Source of the DNA: Peptococcaceae bacterium | GTDB taxonomy: Bacteria > Bacillota > DSM-12270 > Thermacetogeniales > Thermacetogeniaceae | Direction of reading: 5' to 3' | Assembly: GCA_003160265.1 (NCBI GenBank) | Contig: PLQY01000023.1 | Location: 15,917-27,387 of the forward strand | DNA: 11,471 bases | Part shown: one piece after another, positions 1 to 6,700 of the stretch | Numbering within the stretch: position 1 is the first letter of the stretch | Layout: the number at the start of each line of letters is the position of its first letter | Position numbers and translations under genes: made by a program | Notes under the pieces: model-generated | Seen by the model: only the letters and a program-made list of their open reading frames with translations | What the model was told of the DNA's origin: nothing | The model's database searches: none

Positions 1-712
1 GGCGCCCGCTTTCGTACGCGGCCGGGTTCAATCCGGCGCGGTTGGCGCGGCGGAAGGTGTCGTGAACATCCGGGCGCCCGTCGCAACTCAGCACCAGGCC
101 GAAGTTGTGGTCGAGCGTGAAAGAACAGACATCTTCATCGAACAGTAAGGTGTTGGTGGTCAGGGTGAACTTCCAGTTCCGTTCCGGACCCCGGTCCAGG
201 GCATAAGCCACCCCATCCCTGATCCCTGCCTGGTTGAGCAGCGGCTCGCCCCCGAAAAAATCCACCGCCAGGTGCCGGTGGCTGGAGGATTTCAAGAGAA
301 AGTCCAGGGCGGCCCGGATCACCATCCCGGGCATGATCTCCCGTCCGGTGCGCACCTGGCCCGGAACAAAGCAGTAGCCGCAGGACATGTTGCAATCATG
401 GGAAACATTGAGACAGAGGGCTTTCAGGTCCGGCCCGGTCCCCGGGGCATAGCGTTCCCACCCGGGATCCGGCGTGAAGAGGTGGCCGGCCTCATGCAGG
501 GCCTCTACCTCTGCTGCAGCAGCACTCGCTTTCTCCTGTCCGTAAAGCTGGGCTGCCTCCTGAATGCTCTGCCGCCAGTCGCCGCTATCCTGAAAGAGGC
601 GCAGCAGACCCTGGGCCACGGCGTCCAGTTCATGGAGCGACCCGCTGTTGACGTCAAAAGCCAGGCAGCGGTCCTCGGCTTGGATCAGCTTTACTTCTTG
701 GAAATTCCACAA
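1..712 (-). CDS. scfB: SCIFF radical SAM maturase, N-terminal part (runs off left edge)
   Basis: Radical SAM enzyme expected to install Cys-to-alpha/gamma-carbon thioether crosslinks in the SCIFF peptide encoded immediately upstream. The first 237 residues are visible. Residues about 1-90, including the stretch FDVNSGSLHELD at 19-30, resemble the RRE/PqqD-like peptide-recognition region of SCIFF maturases. The radical SAM Cx3Cx2C cluster motif is C107/C111/C114, GGEP is at 154-157, and SCDGRPDVHD at 209-218 fits the family. The SPASM domain with its extra Fe-S clusters would lie beyond the window. The frame has a TAA two codons before a TTG at 712-710, and no ATG or GTG fits the expected N-terminus, so TTG is chosen. 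This start lies inside scfA (22-bp overlap) with only a weak upstream SD, which suggests translational coupling. The family assignment rests on recalled motifs; the TTG start is inference. Confidence 0.9.
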   Translation of the reverse strand, partial: MWNFQEVKLIQAEDRCLAFDVNSGSLHELDAVAQGLLRLFQDSGDWRQSIQEAAQLYGQEKASAAAAEVEALHEAGHLFTPDPGWERYAPGTGPDLKALCLNVSHDCNMSCGYCFVPGQVRTGREIMPGMVIRAALDFLLKSSSHRHLAVDFFGGEPLLNQAGIRDGVAYALDRGPERNWKFTLTTNTLLFDEDVCSFTLDHNFGLVLSCDGRPDVHDTFRRANRAGLNPAAYESGR

Positions 713-846
713 GTCTGGTTACCTACGGTGCAGGAAGTCTTGCAGGCAGACTGGCAAGATGTCTGGCAGGCACCGCACTCCGGCGTCAGCAGCGGCTTTC
801 TGAGACTGCCCGCCACGATAGTTCTGATGTGTCCGGTCTTCTTCAT
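691..846 (-). CDS. scfA: SCIFF (six-cysteine) ranthipeptide precursor
   Basis: A 51-residue ribosomal peptide precursor. The N-terminal part (1-22) is a basic leader. The C-terminal core holds exactly six cysteines at 24, 27, 31, 35, 39 and 46 in the pattern CGACQTSCQSACKTSC followed by TVGNQTC. This is the hallmark of the SCIFF family, which is nearly universal in Clostridia. The known product class is a ranthipeptide with thioether bridges made by the adjacent radical SAM enzyme; Thr/Ser/Gln/Ala residues between the cysteines are the acceptor candidates. The start is ATG with a GGGAGG ribosome binding site about 7 nt upstream. The gene ends in TAA inside the 5' end of scfB. The biological role is not settled; a link to quorum sensing or population behaviour has been proposed for some clostridial ranthipeptides. 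Confidence 0.93.
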   Translation of the reverse strand: MKKTGHIRTIVAGSLRKPLLTPECGACQTSCQSACKTSCTVGNQTCGISKK

Positions 847-880
847 GCTCCGGCCTCCCTACAGGATGGATGATATCCCT

Positions 881-900
881 CGCATCCGGGCTAACGCCCA
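881..900. repeat. Hairpin repeat, copy A (CCGGGCTAACGCCC type)
   Basis: The block cgcatccgggctaacgccca lies between the Spo0E-like gene and scfA. It matches positions 1574-1591 at 17 of 18 sites in the same orientation. The inner part (GGGC-TNAC-GCCC) can fold into a short hairpin on either strand. It may act as an RNA structure between spo0E-like and scfA or be a scattered intergenic repeat. Confidence 0.55.
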
Positions 901-955
901 ACATTACCATCATACTGCTCATTTTCCTCTATTATGAACCTCCCCTCCTCATTTT

Positions 956-1132
956 TCAACCAGGTGGAGTTTTCTGTCCGGGCTTTCCGTCTCGCAGGTA
1001 GGCGTTGATCAGCCGGTCGAGCCGCTCGGAGAGCTGCAGCAGTTCCTTGCTGTTCAAAGGTTCGACTCGGCCGCGGCGCTCCATTTCCTGCCTCAGTTGC
1101 TCGATCTCCTCCAGAAGACTGCTCCTATTCAT
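956..1132 (-). CDS. Spo0E-like aspartyl-phosphate phosphatase
   Basis: A 58-residue protein of the Spo0E family. These small helical-hairpin proteins remove phosphate from response regulators, classically Spo0A~P, and so restrain sporulation. Helix 1 covers about residues 4-20 (LLEEIEQLRQEMERR) and helix 2 about 28-47. Helix 2 carries LSERLDRLINAY, with SERLD at 35-39 standing for the family SQELD motif, whose Asp/Glu region is catalytically important. A short polar tail rich in Gly, Pro and Lys follows. ATG at 1132 is the first start after an in-frame TGA; the upstream SD (GGGG about 8 nt away) is weak. scfA lies 109 nt downstream on the same strand, so the genes may be co-transcribed. The assignment rests on motif and length. 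The target response regulator cannot be told from sequence. Confidence 0.82.
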   Translation of the reverse strand: MNRSSLLEEIEQLRQEMERRGRVEPLNSKELLQLSERLDRLINAYLRDGKPGQKTPPG

Positions 1133-1216
1133 CCAGGCACCCCGAAAGTTCCAGCATCATGCTGCACTGTACGTGAAATTCTATCTCAATCTATGATCAG
1201 GAACTTGCTTTCATTA

Positions 1217-1231
1217 CGGACAAATTGTCCG
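1217..1231. promoter_or_regulatory. 15-bp perfect palindrome, candidate operator
   Basis: CGGACAAATTGTCCG is a perfect inverted repeat with a single central base. It sits 85 bp upstream of the Spo0E-like start codon and about 80 bp upstream of the plus-strand -10 element at 1313. It is AT-flanked and lies outside any gene, as expected for a dimeric repressor site. I do not recognise the regulator. Confidence 0.4.
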
Positions 1232-1309
1232 ATTTTTCATCCCTCGCCATCGATCCGCCGTCGCCCTGCGCCGGCTAGCCATGCTTTTCCATACCTAGTT
1301 CCCATTCTG

Positions 1310-1318
1310 TGATATAAT
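1310..1318 (+). promoter_or_regulatory. Extended -10 promoter (TGATATAAT)
   Basis: A consensus TATAAT at 1313-1318 is preceded by TG one base upstream, the classical extended -10 form for the housekeeping sigma factor. No good -35 is seen at normal spacing; TTCCAT lies 20 bp upstream of the hexamer. Transcription would begin near 1325 and head towards the sigma factor gene, giving either a separate small RNA or a leader of more than 450 nt. Confidence 0.45.
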
Positions 1319-1329
1319 TTGTTGTAAAT

Positions 1330-1420
1330 AGTTCGGGGAGAGAACTGGATTTCTTCGAACTCCCCTATGGCCAGACCGAGGTACTCTGATGGACCGGGAG
1401 CACATCATTTAAAGTCCCGG
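1330..1420 (+). ncRNA. Candidate structured RNA or leader with alternative pairings
   Basis: Immediately after the extended -10 promoter, AGTTCG (1330-1335) can pair with CGAACT (1356-1361), while GGGGAG (1335-1340) can pair with CTCCCC (1360-1365). The two pairings compete. AGTTC can also pair with GAACT at 1342-1346. A further perfect stem is CCGGGA (1394-1399) with TCCCGG (1415-1420). It matches no riboswitch class that I know. Covariation in related genomes would be needed to call it an RNA gene. Confidence 0.25.
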
Positions 1421-1521
1421 CAATCTGTAAGGAATGGCGACAATTGTTAATTGCTGTGCAGAACAAAATCAGTTAAATTAGTAAAGACAGATTCGAAAAT
1501 ATAGCTTCAGGTGAACAACAC

Positions 1522-1543
1522 GCCTTCTCACATCGCAGAAGGC
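1522..1543. repeat. Inverted repeat GCCTTCT / AGAAGGC
   Basis: A perfect 7-bp stem with an 8-nt loop lies in the untranslated stretch before the sigma factor gene. No T-run follows it on either strand, so it is not an ordinary intrinsic terminator. Confidence 0.5.
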
Positions 1544-1567
1544 AGCCATCAGGCCAGATGCTCTCCC

Positions 1568-1647
1568 TCCTCCGCATCCGGGCTTACGCCCGGCCTTGTA
1601 CTCCGCATCCAGGCCTTAAGGCCTGGATGCGGAGGAAAGAATGCGGA
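1568..1647. repeat. Hairpin repeat cluster with a perfect 34-bp palindrome
   Basis: TCCGCATCC occurs at 1571-1579 and 1602-1610, and its complement GGATGCGGA at 1625-1633; ATGCGGAG recurs near 1640. Positions 1601-1634 form a perfect 34-bp palindrome (17-bp arms, no spacer, centre CCTTAAGG). Before it, CCGGGC-TTAC-GCCCGG (about 1578-1593) forms its own hairpin. TCCTCCGCATCC at 1568-1579 can also pair with 1625-1636, giving a rival longer stem that encloses the first hairpin. A related copy lies at 881-900. This looks like a small dispersed palindromic element. Confidence 0.7.
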
Positions 1648-1713
1648 GCACCAATCCAAGCGGAAATCGCTCTCGCTTCTCCAAAAAAAATCATCTTCAG
1701 ACCATTGAAACAA

Positions 1714-1742
1714 GGAACTTTTTCCGCAGAAAGAGTGTCTAA
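1714..1742 (+). promoter_or_regulatory. ECF-type promoter for the sigma/anti-sigma operon
   Basis: The -35 GGAACTT (1714-1720) and the -10 GTCTAA (1737-1742) are separated by 16 bp. This is close to the classical RpoE/ECF promoter pattern (GGAACTT ... TCTRA/GTCTAA) and unlike a housekeeping promoter. It sits 39 bp before the TTG start of an ECF sigma gene, the usual place for an autoregulatory promoter. A start site near 1749 is inferred. That the adjacent sigma factor itself reads it is inference. Confidence 0.65.
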
Positions 1743-1781
1743 TAGTATGAGGAGAGCCGGGCAGCCGGGAGTGAAGCCTCC

Positions 1782-2402
1782 TTGAATTCAAAACCACAAG
1801 TGAACAGTCCAGGCCTCGGGGTGATAGACTCCAGGCTACTTATCCGCCAGGCTCAGGCTGGGGATCTCAGGGCTTTTGAAGAGCTGGTGGTCATCTATCA
1901 GGATAAGATAGTGACCATGAGTTATTACCTGACGGGAAATCAGGCAGATGCCCAGGACCTGGCGCAGGAAGTGTTTGTGCAGGCATACACCAAGCTCAGG
2001 AGTTTCCGTCAGGAAGCAGACCTGGGTAGTTGGTTGCACCGGATTGCCATAAACATGTGGTCAAACATGCGGCGGCGCCAGAAGTTCCCCAACCTGTTGT
2101 CCCTGGACGACCCGGTGCAGACCGGCGAAGGAGAGTTTACCCGTTTAGTGGCCTCAGATGACCCGGCAGGGGACCCGGAAGAGGCGTTTGAGGGCAAGGA
2201 ACTTCAGGAATCGGTACGGCAAGCCCTCCGGAGCCTGTCCGAAGAGTTTCGTGTCGTCCTGGTGCTGCGAGAGATAGAGGGACACAGTTACGAAGAGATC
2301 GCCAGGATCACCGGGTGTTCGCTGGGGACGGTCAAGTCCCGGATGAGCCGGGCACGGCAGGCCCTGAGGGAAATAATTACAGGCCAAAGTCAGCACCCTT
2401 AA
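1782..2402 (+). CDS. ECF-family RNA polymerase sigma factor
   Basis: A 206-residue group 4 (ECF) sigma-70 factor that directs RNA polymerase to stress or envelope-type promoters. Sigma region 2 spans about residues 25-97, with the -10-recognition and core-binding helices around DAQDLAQEVFVQAYTKL (56-72) and LGSWLHRIAINMWSNMRRRQ (81-100). A variable linker covers about 100-140. Region 4 spans about 142-196, with a helix-turn-helix at HSYEEIARITGCSLGTVKSRMSRAR. There is no region 1.1 or 3. The start is TTG at 1782, with GGGAG about 10 nt upstream; a GTG at 1800 is possible but lacks an SD. A probable ECF promoter lies directly upstream and a probable anti-sigma gene 94 nt downstream. The family is secure. 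The exact ECF subgroup and the regulon are unknown. Confidence 0.93.
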   Translation: MNSKPQVNSPGLGVIDSRLLIRQAQAGDLRAFEELVVIYQDKIVTMSYYLTGNQADAQDLAQEVFVQAYTKLRSFRQEADLGSWLHRIAINMWSNMRRRQKFPNLLSLDDPVQTGEGEFTRLVASDDPAGDPEEAFEGKELQESVRQALRSLSEEFRVVLVLREIEGHSYEEIARITGCSLGTVKSRMSRARQALREIITGQSQHP

Positions 2403-2444
2403 ACAGGATTATCATATACAGGATTATCATATAACAGAATCATA
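2403..2444. repeat. 15-bp tandem repeat between sigma and anti-sigma genes
   Basis: The unit ACAGGATTATCATAT occurs twice back to back (2403-2417 and 2418-2432), followed by a degenerate third unit (ACAGAATCATA, 2434-2444). It starts directly after the sigma stop codon in an AT-rich spacer of 94 nt. Sigma and anti-sigma genes are more often closely coupled, so this spacer may be a slippage product or a binding/processing site. Confidence 0.75.
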
Positions 2445-2496
2445 GAGAAATCCGGCCTTGAGGGACGGCCAATTCAATCGTAGGGATGTGAACGTG

Positions 2497-3606
2497 ATGG
2501 GGCGCAAGACCGAAAAGACCGCCGGGCGATCCGGAGCAATCAGTTGCCGTCGGGCGCGGGAGTATTTTTACGGCTTTGCTGGCTGCGCGTTGAACAGCGA
2601 AGACGGGCACAACCTTTCCCATCACGAGGAGTCATGCCCGGCCTGCGGCCCTGAATTCAAGGAGTGGCGCAGACTGCGCAGCGCCCTGCAGAGCAACGGG
2701 GAAAATGCGGCCGCAGATTTCAAAGCCGGGGTGATGGGGCGCATCAGGGAAACCAGGCAGGAGCCGGCAACTAAGCGCTCCGTAGTCTGGGGCGTGGTCT
2801 GGCAGCATGGCTGGGCCAGGGGCCTGGCTGTGGCGGCCGTAATCCTGATCATGCTGTCCGGCGCGGCGAAACTGCCGGCGGGGGAGAGCCTGATCGCTCA
2901 CCTGACCAGGCAGGTCTACATCGCCTTCAACACCCAGCCTGCCACCAGCCCGACCCAGCCGGTCACACCGGCCGCAAGCCAACAACCGGGTACCACCAGT
3001 TCTGGCAGCGCCATACATCCAACCAGGACAAATACACCTGTAACATCTACGTCCAATAACGGAGTTCCGAAGACGCAGCCTGTGCAGCCACAGGCGCAGC
3101 CAAAGACAGGCGGCAACAACGGGACCCAGGTAGCCGTCAAGGTCCCGGGTAGCCCGGGTTCGGGCGGGTTCACTGTCAGCAACAAGCCGCTGGTGATCAC
3201 CACCACCACGCTCAAGCTCGCCGTGAACGACCTGACTCAGGCCAACAGCACCGCTCTGAGTATCGCCGCCAACTACGGGGCCGGCCTGACCTCGGAGGAG
3301 TCAGCCCAGAACGGACAGTCCAACCTGTTGTTCCTCAACTTTACCGTTGATCCTTCGATGGTAAGCGTCTTTCTGGACCGTCTGAACAGTCTGGGCAGTG
3401 TGGTCAGCGAGGAAAAGACAAACGATGATGTCACCGGCAATTACAACAGCACGCTGGAAGCTTACAACGCCCTGCTGGCCCAGCAGCAATCAGCAACGGA
3501 TAACAGCGGCCAGTATACCAGCCAGATCAACTCTCTGGAGTACGAACTTCAGAACTGGAGCGACGCCTCCGGAAAACAGGTGGTCCTGCTCTGGCTGATG
3601 CAGTAA
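2497..3606 (+). CDS. Membrane anti-sigma factor: zinc-finger anti-sigma domain plus DUF4349-like domain
   Basis: A 369-residue probable anti-sigma factor holding the upstream ECF sigma at the membrane. The cytoplasmic N-terminus carries the ZAS zinc motif H43-x3-C47-x2-C50, with C17 as a possible further ligand. One membrane segment lies at about 106-124 (WARGLAVAAVILIMLSG). A Pro/Thr/Gln/Asn-rich spacer (about 145-215) crosses the wall. The outer domain (about 220-369) resembles DUF4349: a beta-rich VITTTTLKLAVNDLTQA start, a middle part with LGSVVSEEKTNDDVTGNY, then a helical region (STLEAYNALLAQQQSA). The C-terminus LLWLMQ is short, whereas many DUF4349 proteins end in a second membrane helix. 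ATG at 2497 (or GTG at 2494) is preferred because AGGG lies 11 (or 8) nt upstream; the longer frame from TTG 2458 has no good SD. Anti-sigma function is inferred from the ZAS motif and position; the signal sensed is unknown. Confidence 0.82.
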   Translation: MGRKTEKTAGRSGAISCRRAREYFYGFAGCALNSEDGHNLSHHEESCPACGPEFKEWRRLRSALQSNGENAAADFKAGVMGRIRETRQEPATKRSVVWGVVWQHGWARGLAVAAVILIMLSGAAKLPAGESLIAHLTRQVYIAFNTQPATSPTQPVTPAASQQPGTTSSGSAIHPTRTNTPVTSTSNNGVPKTQPVQPQAQPKTGGNNGTQVAVKVPGSPGSGGFTVSNKPLVITTTTLKLAVNDLTQANSTALSIAANYGAGLTSEESAQNGQSNLLFLNFTVDPSMVSVFLDRLNSLGSVVSEEKTNDDVTGNYNSTLEAYNALLAQQQSATDNSGQYTSQINSLEYELQNWSDASGKQVVLLWLMQ

Positions 3607-3621
3607 ACCCCGCCCATATTT

Positions 3622-3646
3622 GCGGGTACCCGCTTTAGCGGGCGGC
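3622..3646. repeat. Overlapping GC-rich inverted repeats after the anti-sigma gene
   Basis: GCGGGTACCCGC (3622-3633) is a perfect palindrome. CCCGC-TTTA-GCGGG (3629-3642) is a perfect hairpin sharing its right half. The two folds exclude each other. No T-run follows, so termination is only a possibility. Confidence 0.55.
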
Positions 3647-3661
3647 GAATGCGAAAGATAC

Positions 3662-3709
3662 ATAAGCAACAAGCAGGGACGTCAAAGGCGCTCCCTGCTT
3701 GTTGCTTAT
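3662..3709. terminator. 18-bp perfect stem-loop between convergent genes
   Basis: The left arm at 3662-3679 (ATAAGCAACAAGCAGGGA) and the right arm at 3692-3709 are perfectly complementary over 18 bp with a 12-nt loop. It lies 55 bp after the anti-sigma stop and 76 bp after the protease stop, so it could end transcripts from both sides. Neither strand has a U-tract after the stem, so intrinsic termination is not certain; transcript stabilisation or a relic of a palindromic element are alternatives. Confidence 0.5.
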
Positions 3710-3785
3710 CCGGGCCAGGTTTCAATTTCCAGTGTTCGGTGCGCTCTCGCCCCTAACCTCGCTACTTAAAATGCTGTTGTGAAAG

Positions 3786-6700
3786 TCAAGCCTGCCGGAT
3801 TACCTCCAGCAGGCGGTTGACGGCAGCAGCAGACTCACCGCGGGTCAGGAAGACAAACGGCGCAAACTCCTGTGGAGATCTCCCTCTAAGGATTCCCGCG
3901 TTGTATAACTTGAACACGGACGCCTGCGCCCAGACGGGGATCTGTGTCCAGTCATTCCATGATGGCGCCGGGCCAGCAGCATTAGCGGCCGCAGGGGCGA
4001 AGATCTTCACGGCGTGGTCCAGGAGCACTGCAGCCTCGGCCCTGGTGATCGGGGCATCCGGCCTGAACGTATTGTCCGGATAGCCTACAACTAAACCTTG
4101 CTGCACAGCACACTCAACCGCCTGCATCGCCCACTCGGGGATGGCTCCGGCATCAGAAAAGCGCACCGGCCCGCCGGTGTCCGACCAGCCCAGCGCCCCG
4201 GCCAGCAGCATCACAAACTCGGCCCTGGTGATCGGGGCATCCGGCCTGAACGTATTGTCCGGATAACCCGCAACCAGGTGCTGGGCGAGCAGGGCATCCA
4301 CATCGGCCTCTGCCCAGTTGCCATTCAGATCGCTCAGGCTGGCGCCGGTCCGGGCGGGAATGGTGATAGACTCACCGCTCACCCCGCCGGTGCGGGAATC
4401 GACAGCCACCATCCGGGCAATCAGGCCCTGCTGGCCGGCCTGGACCGTAGAGCCGCCGGCAGTGTCCGAGACCGGCGCGGAACCCTGAGCCGTATCGCTC
4501 TCCAACTGGAAACGATAGAGGAAGCGCTTTCCCGGCGTCACCGGCACTGTCTGCCGGCTCTCGCCAGGCAGGTAGAGATAGAGCCGGTCGGCGGAAGTGA
4601 TGCCGGAGAGAATCACGTAATCATGGCGCCAGGGAGCGGCCACCTCCAGGGTCGGGGCCGTCGCCCAGGGTCCCATCCGGGCAAACACGGCGGCCAGCAG
4701 TGGCAGGCCGCTCTCGTCGGCCTGCAGGGGCGTCACCGTAACCTCCTCGCCGCCCACCAGGTCTTCAGGGGCGACCAGGTAACCGTTCTTGGTCACCATG
4801 GTCCGGTCCGTCAACCGGTAAGCTCCTTTGTCTGTCGTCAGCGTCTGCTGGGAGGAGTTGTAGCTCTCGAAGGCCTCCGTCTTTTCCGGGTCGGCTTCCG
4901 CCAAATCAAGGCGCCAGATCTGGCCCGATCCGGGGCCGAGGTAGAGGCGCGCCCAACTTCCCGGCTCCACTGCATTCATCCCGGCAGGCAGGCCCCAGCG
5001 GAAAACCTGGGTATCTTTGGAGAATTGGAGGTCGTGGAACTCCTTGCTGTCATCGATCAGGTCGAGCGAACTCTGATCGGCGCTGACGTCGACCACCTGG
5101 CCATAGAGCACCTGGCTGTATACAGACAGGGACAGTATTTCCCGGGTTTGCGGCAACAGCACCGCAATGGCATGCTGTCCGGGGCCGAGATCCGACAGCC
5201 CCGCCGCCTGACCATCGAGCTGCACTGATATTCCTTGGCCTACCTCATAGGTACTGCCGCTGCTCAGGGTAATCGTCTGGGCAGCCGCATCGACGCTGGT
5301 GATAGTGCCCACCGCCAACTGGCGGATTGCCCCCATGTACATGACCGCTCCGCTGTCCGGAGACAGCATCAGTTTCAACCTGAGGCCCGGGAGCAGCTTG
5401 TCCCAGGCCGGGCTGCTCCCGGCCCCAAAAGGAATGTCCGCCGGATCGGCGTCGACGATCTCGTCAAGGTAGGCCAGGGATGCATCGGGAGCAAGCGTCA
5501 GGGGCTGATTGGCGCCTACCAGGAACACCTCCTGCCGCTCCAGGTCGACCCGGTCGAGGTAGCCATCCACCTCCTTGCAGACCACATTTGCGCTCCAGAC
5601 GGTTTGAGTGCTGGGGTTGATCACCGCCTGGACCTCGCCCCCCGGAGGCAGCTTCCCCGGGTCATTCAGCACGGACCCGTTGACCGTGAGCCGGCTGCTC
5701 GCTCCCGGAGCGAGCAGATATCCACCTGAACGGTCAGCAGGATTGATCTCGGTAAACATCGAGCTTTCTCCCACATCGACCAGTTGCACCCCCGGGGCCT
5801 GCCAGGTGAGACCGGCCAGATAGGCATAGGACGGGCTGGCGGTTGCTGCCGGCGGCAGGTAGATGTCTGCCCCGCAGATGCTATTCTCCCCCGCCGATTG
5901 GCTCTGTGAGCCGCCGGTGGCAGCCGCGGCGCCGCGCCCAGAGGGCACCCGGCCCTGGGGCGGCCAGTTCACGATCTGGCCGTCCTGTTCGAAACTGATC
6001 TGGGCACTGTCCAAGCTGATCTCGCTTCCAGAGGCCAGGGTCACTGTCTTGGAAACTGACTGCACCACGTCCCGGACCAGGGGCTGACCGTAGACCAGCG
6101 CATAATCCTGGGACGTGCTGGAGGCGCCCGGTACCGTGTTCTGGATAATGCTTGTCCCTTTCACGTAGATAGTATAGGTTCCCGCCTCCGGCCGGGGGAT
6201 GTAGACCTCCTCCACATTGTTGACGTCATCCGGTTTGCCCCCTGTCAGGAAGGCGTTGCCCAGCCATAACTTGCCGCCCGGATCCTTTACCACCAAGTCC
6301 AGGTTGTTCACCAGCGGGTGAACGGAGCCCGGCGCTGCAGAGGGATCGGTCCAGGCCAGGGTGGCTTTGAAGGGCGACCCGCTCCCCGGCGCCTGGTAGG
6401 TACAGGTGCGCACCCCCCCATCGGTTACCCCGTCCCGGTTGTCCACGAACTCGAAGGTTTTTTCATGCAGGGCCAGGACCGTGCCCCCCAGGTCGAGGAT
6501 CCCAAAACCATCGCTGCCATCGCTGCTGGGGCCCGCTTCCGGAGTGCGGGCGCCACAGATCAGGGCTGCCTTGAGCAGGGCTGCGGTCGGCTGAAGCACC
6601 TGCTCGTATTTCATCAAGTATTCCCGCAGCAGGGCGGTGCTGCCGCCTGCCACCGCCGCCGCCATGCTGGTCCCCTCCATGTAGGTGTAGTAGCCGCCCC

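Larger units (their letters stand above)
1133..1781. other. Long intergenic region between divergent units, hairpin-rich
   Basis: About 650 bp separate the minus-strand Spo0E-like gene from the plus-strand sigma factor gene. Reading frames here are short, overlap strong inverted repeats and show no recognisable protein. The stretch holds the palindrome at 1217-1231, an extended -10 promoter at about 1310, inverted repeats at 1330-1365, 1394-1420 and 1522-1543, the hairpin repeat cluster at 1568-1647, and an ECF-type promoter at 1714-1742. The stretch from about 1290 to 1520 is clearly richer in A and T than its surroundings. Confidence 0.6.

Noticed and set aside
719..922. 67-codon minus-strand frame (MSSMMVMLGVSP...) with a good AGAGGAAA site
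   Set aside because: It overlaps scfA in another frame, contains the hairpin repeat and looks like no known protein. It might still act as a leader frame, but I cannot support it.
272..937. 221-codon plus-strand reading frame
   Set aside because: It runs opposite to scfA and scfB, whose cysteine and radical SAM motifs are clear; the plus-strand protein has no recognisable features.
1511..1797. Short frames on both strands in the hairpin-rich region before the sigma gene
   Set aside because: They translate palindromic repeats (the same CGCATCC blocks) and lack family features or good ribosome binding sites.
4098..5228. 376-codon plus-strand frame
   Set aside because: Antisense shadow of the S8 protease gene; Arg/Gly/His-rich composition typical of the reverse of GC-rich coding sequence.
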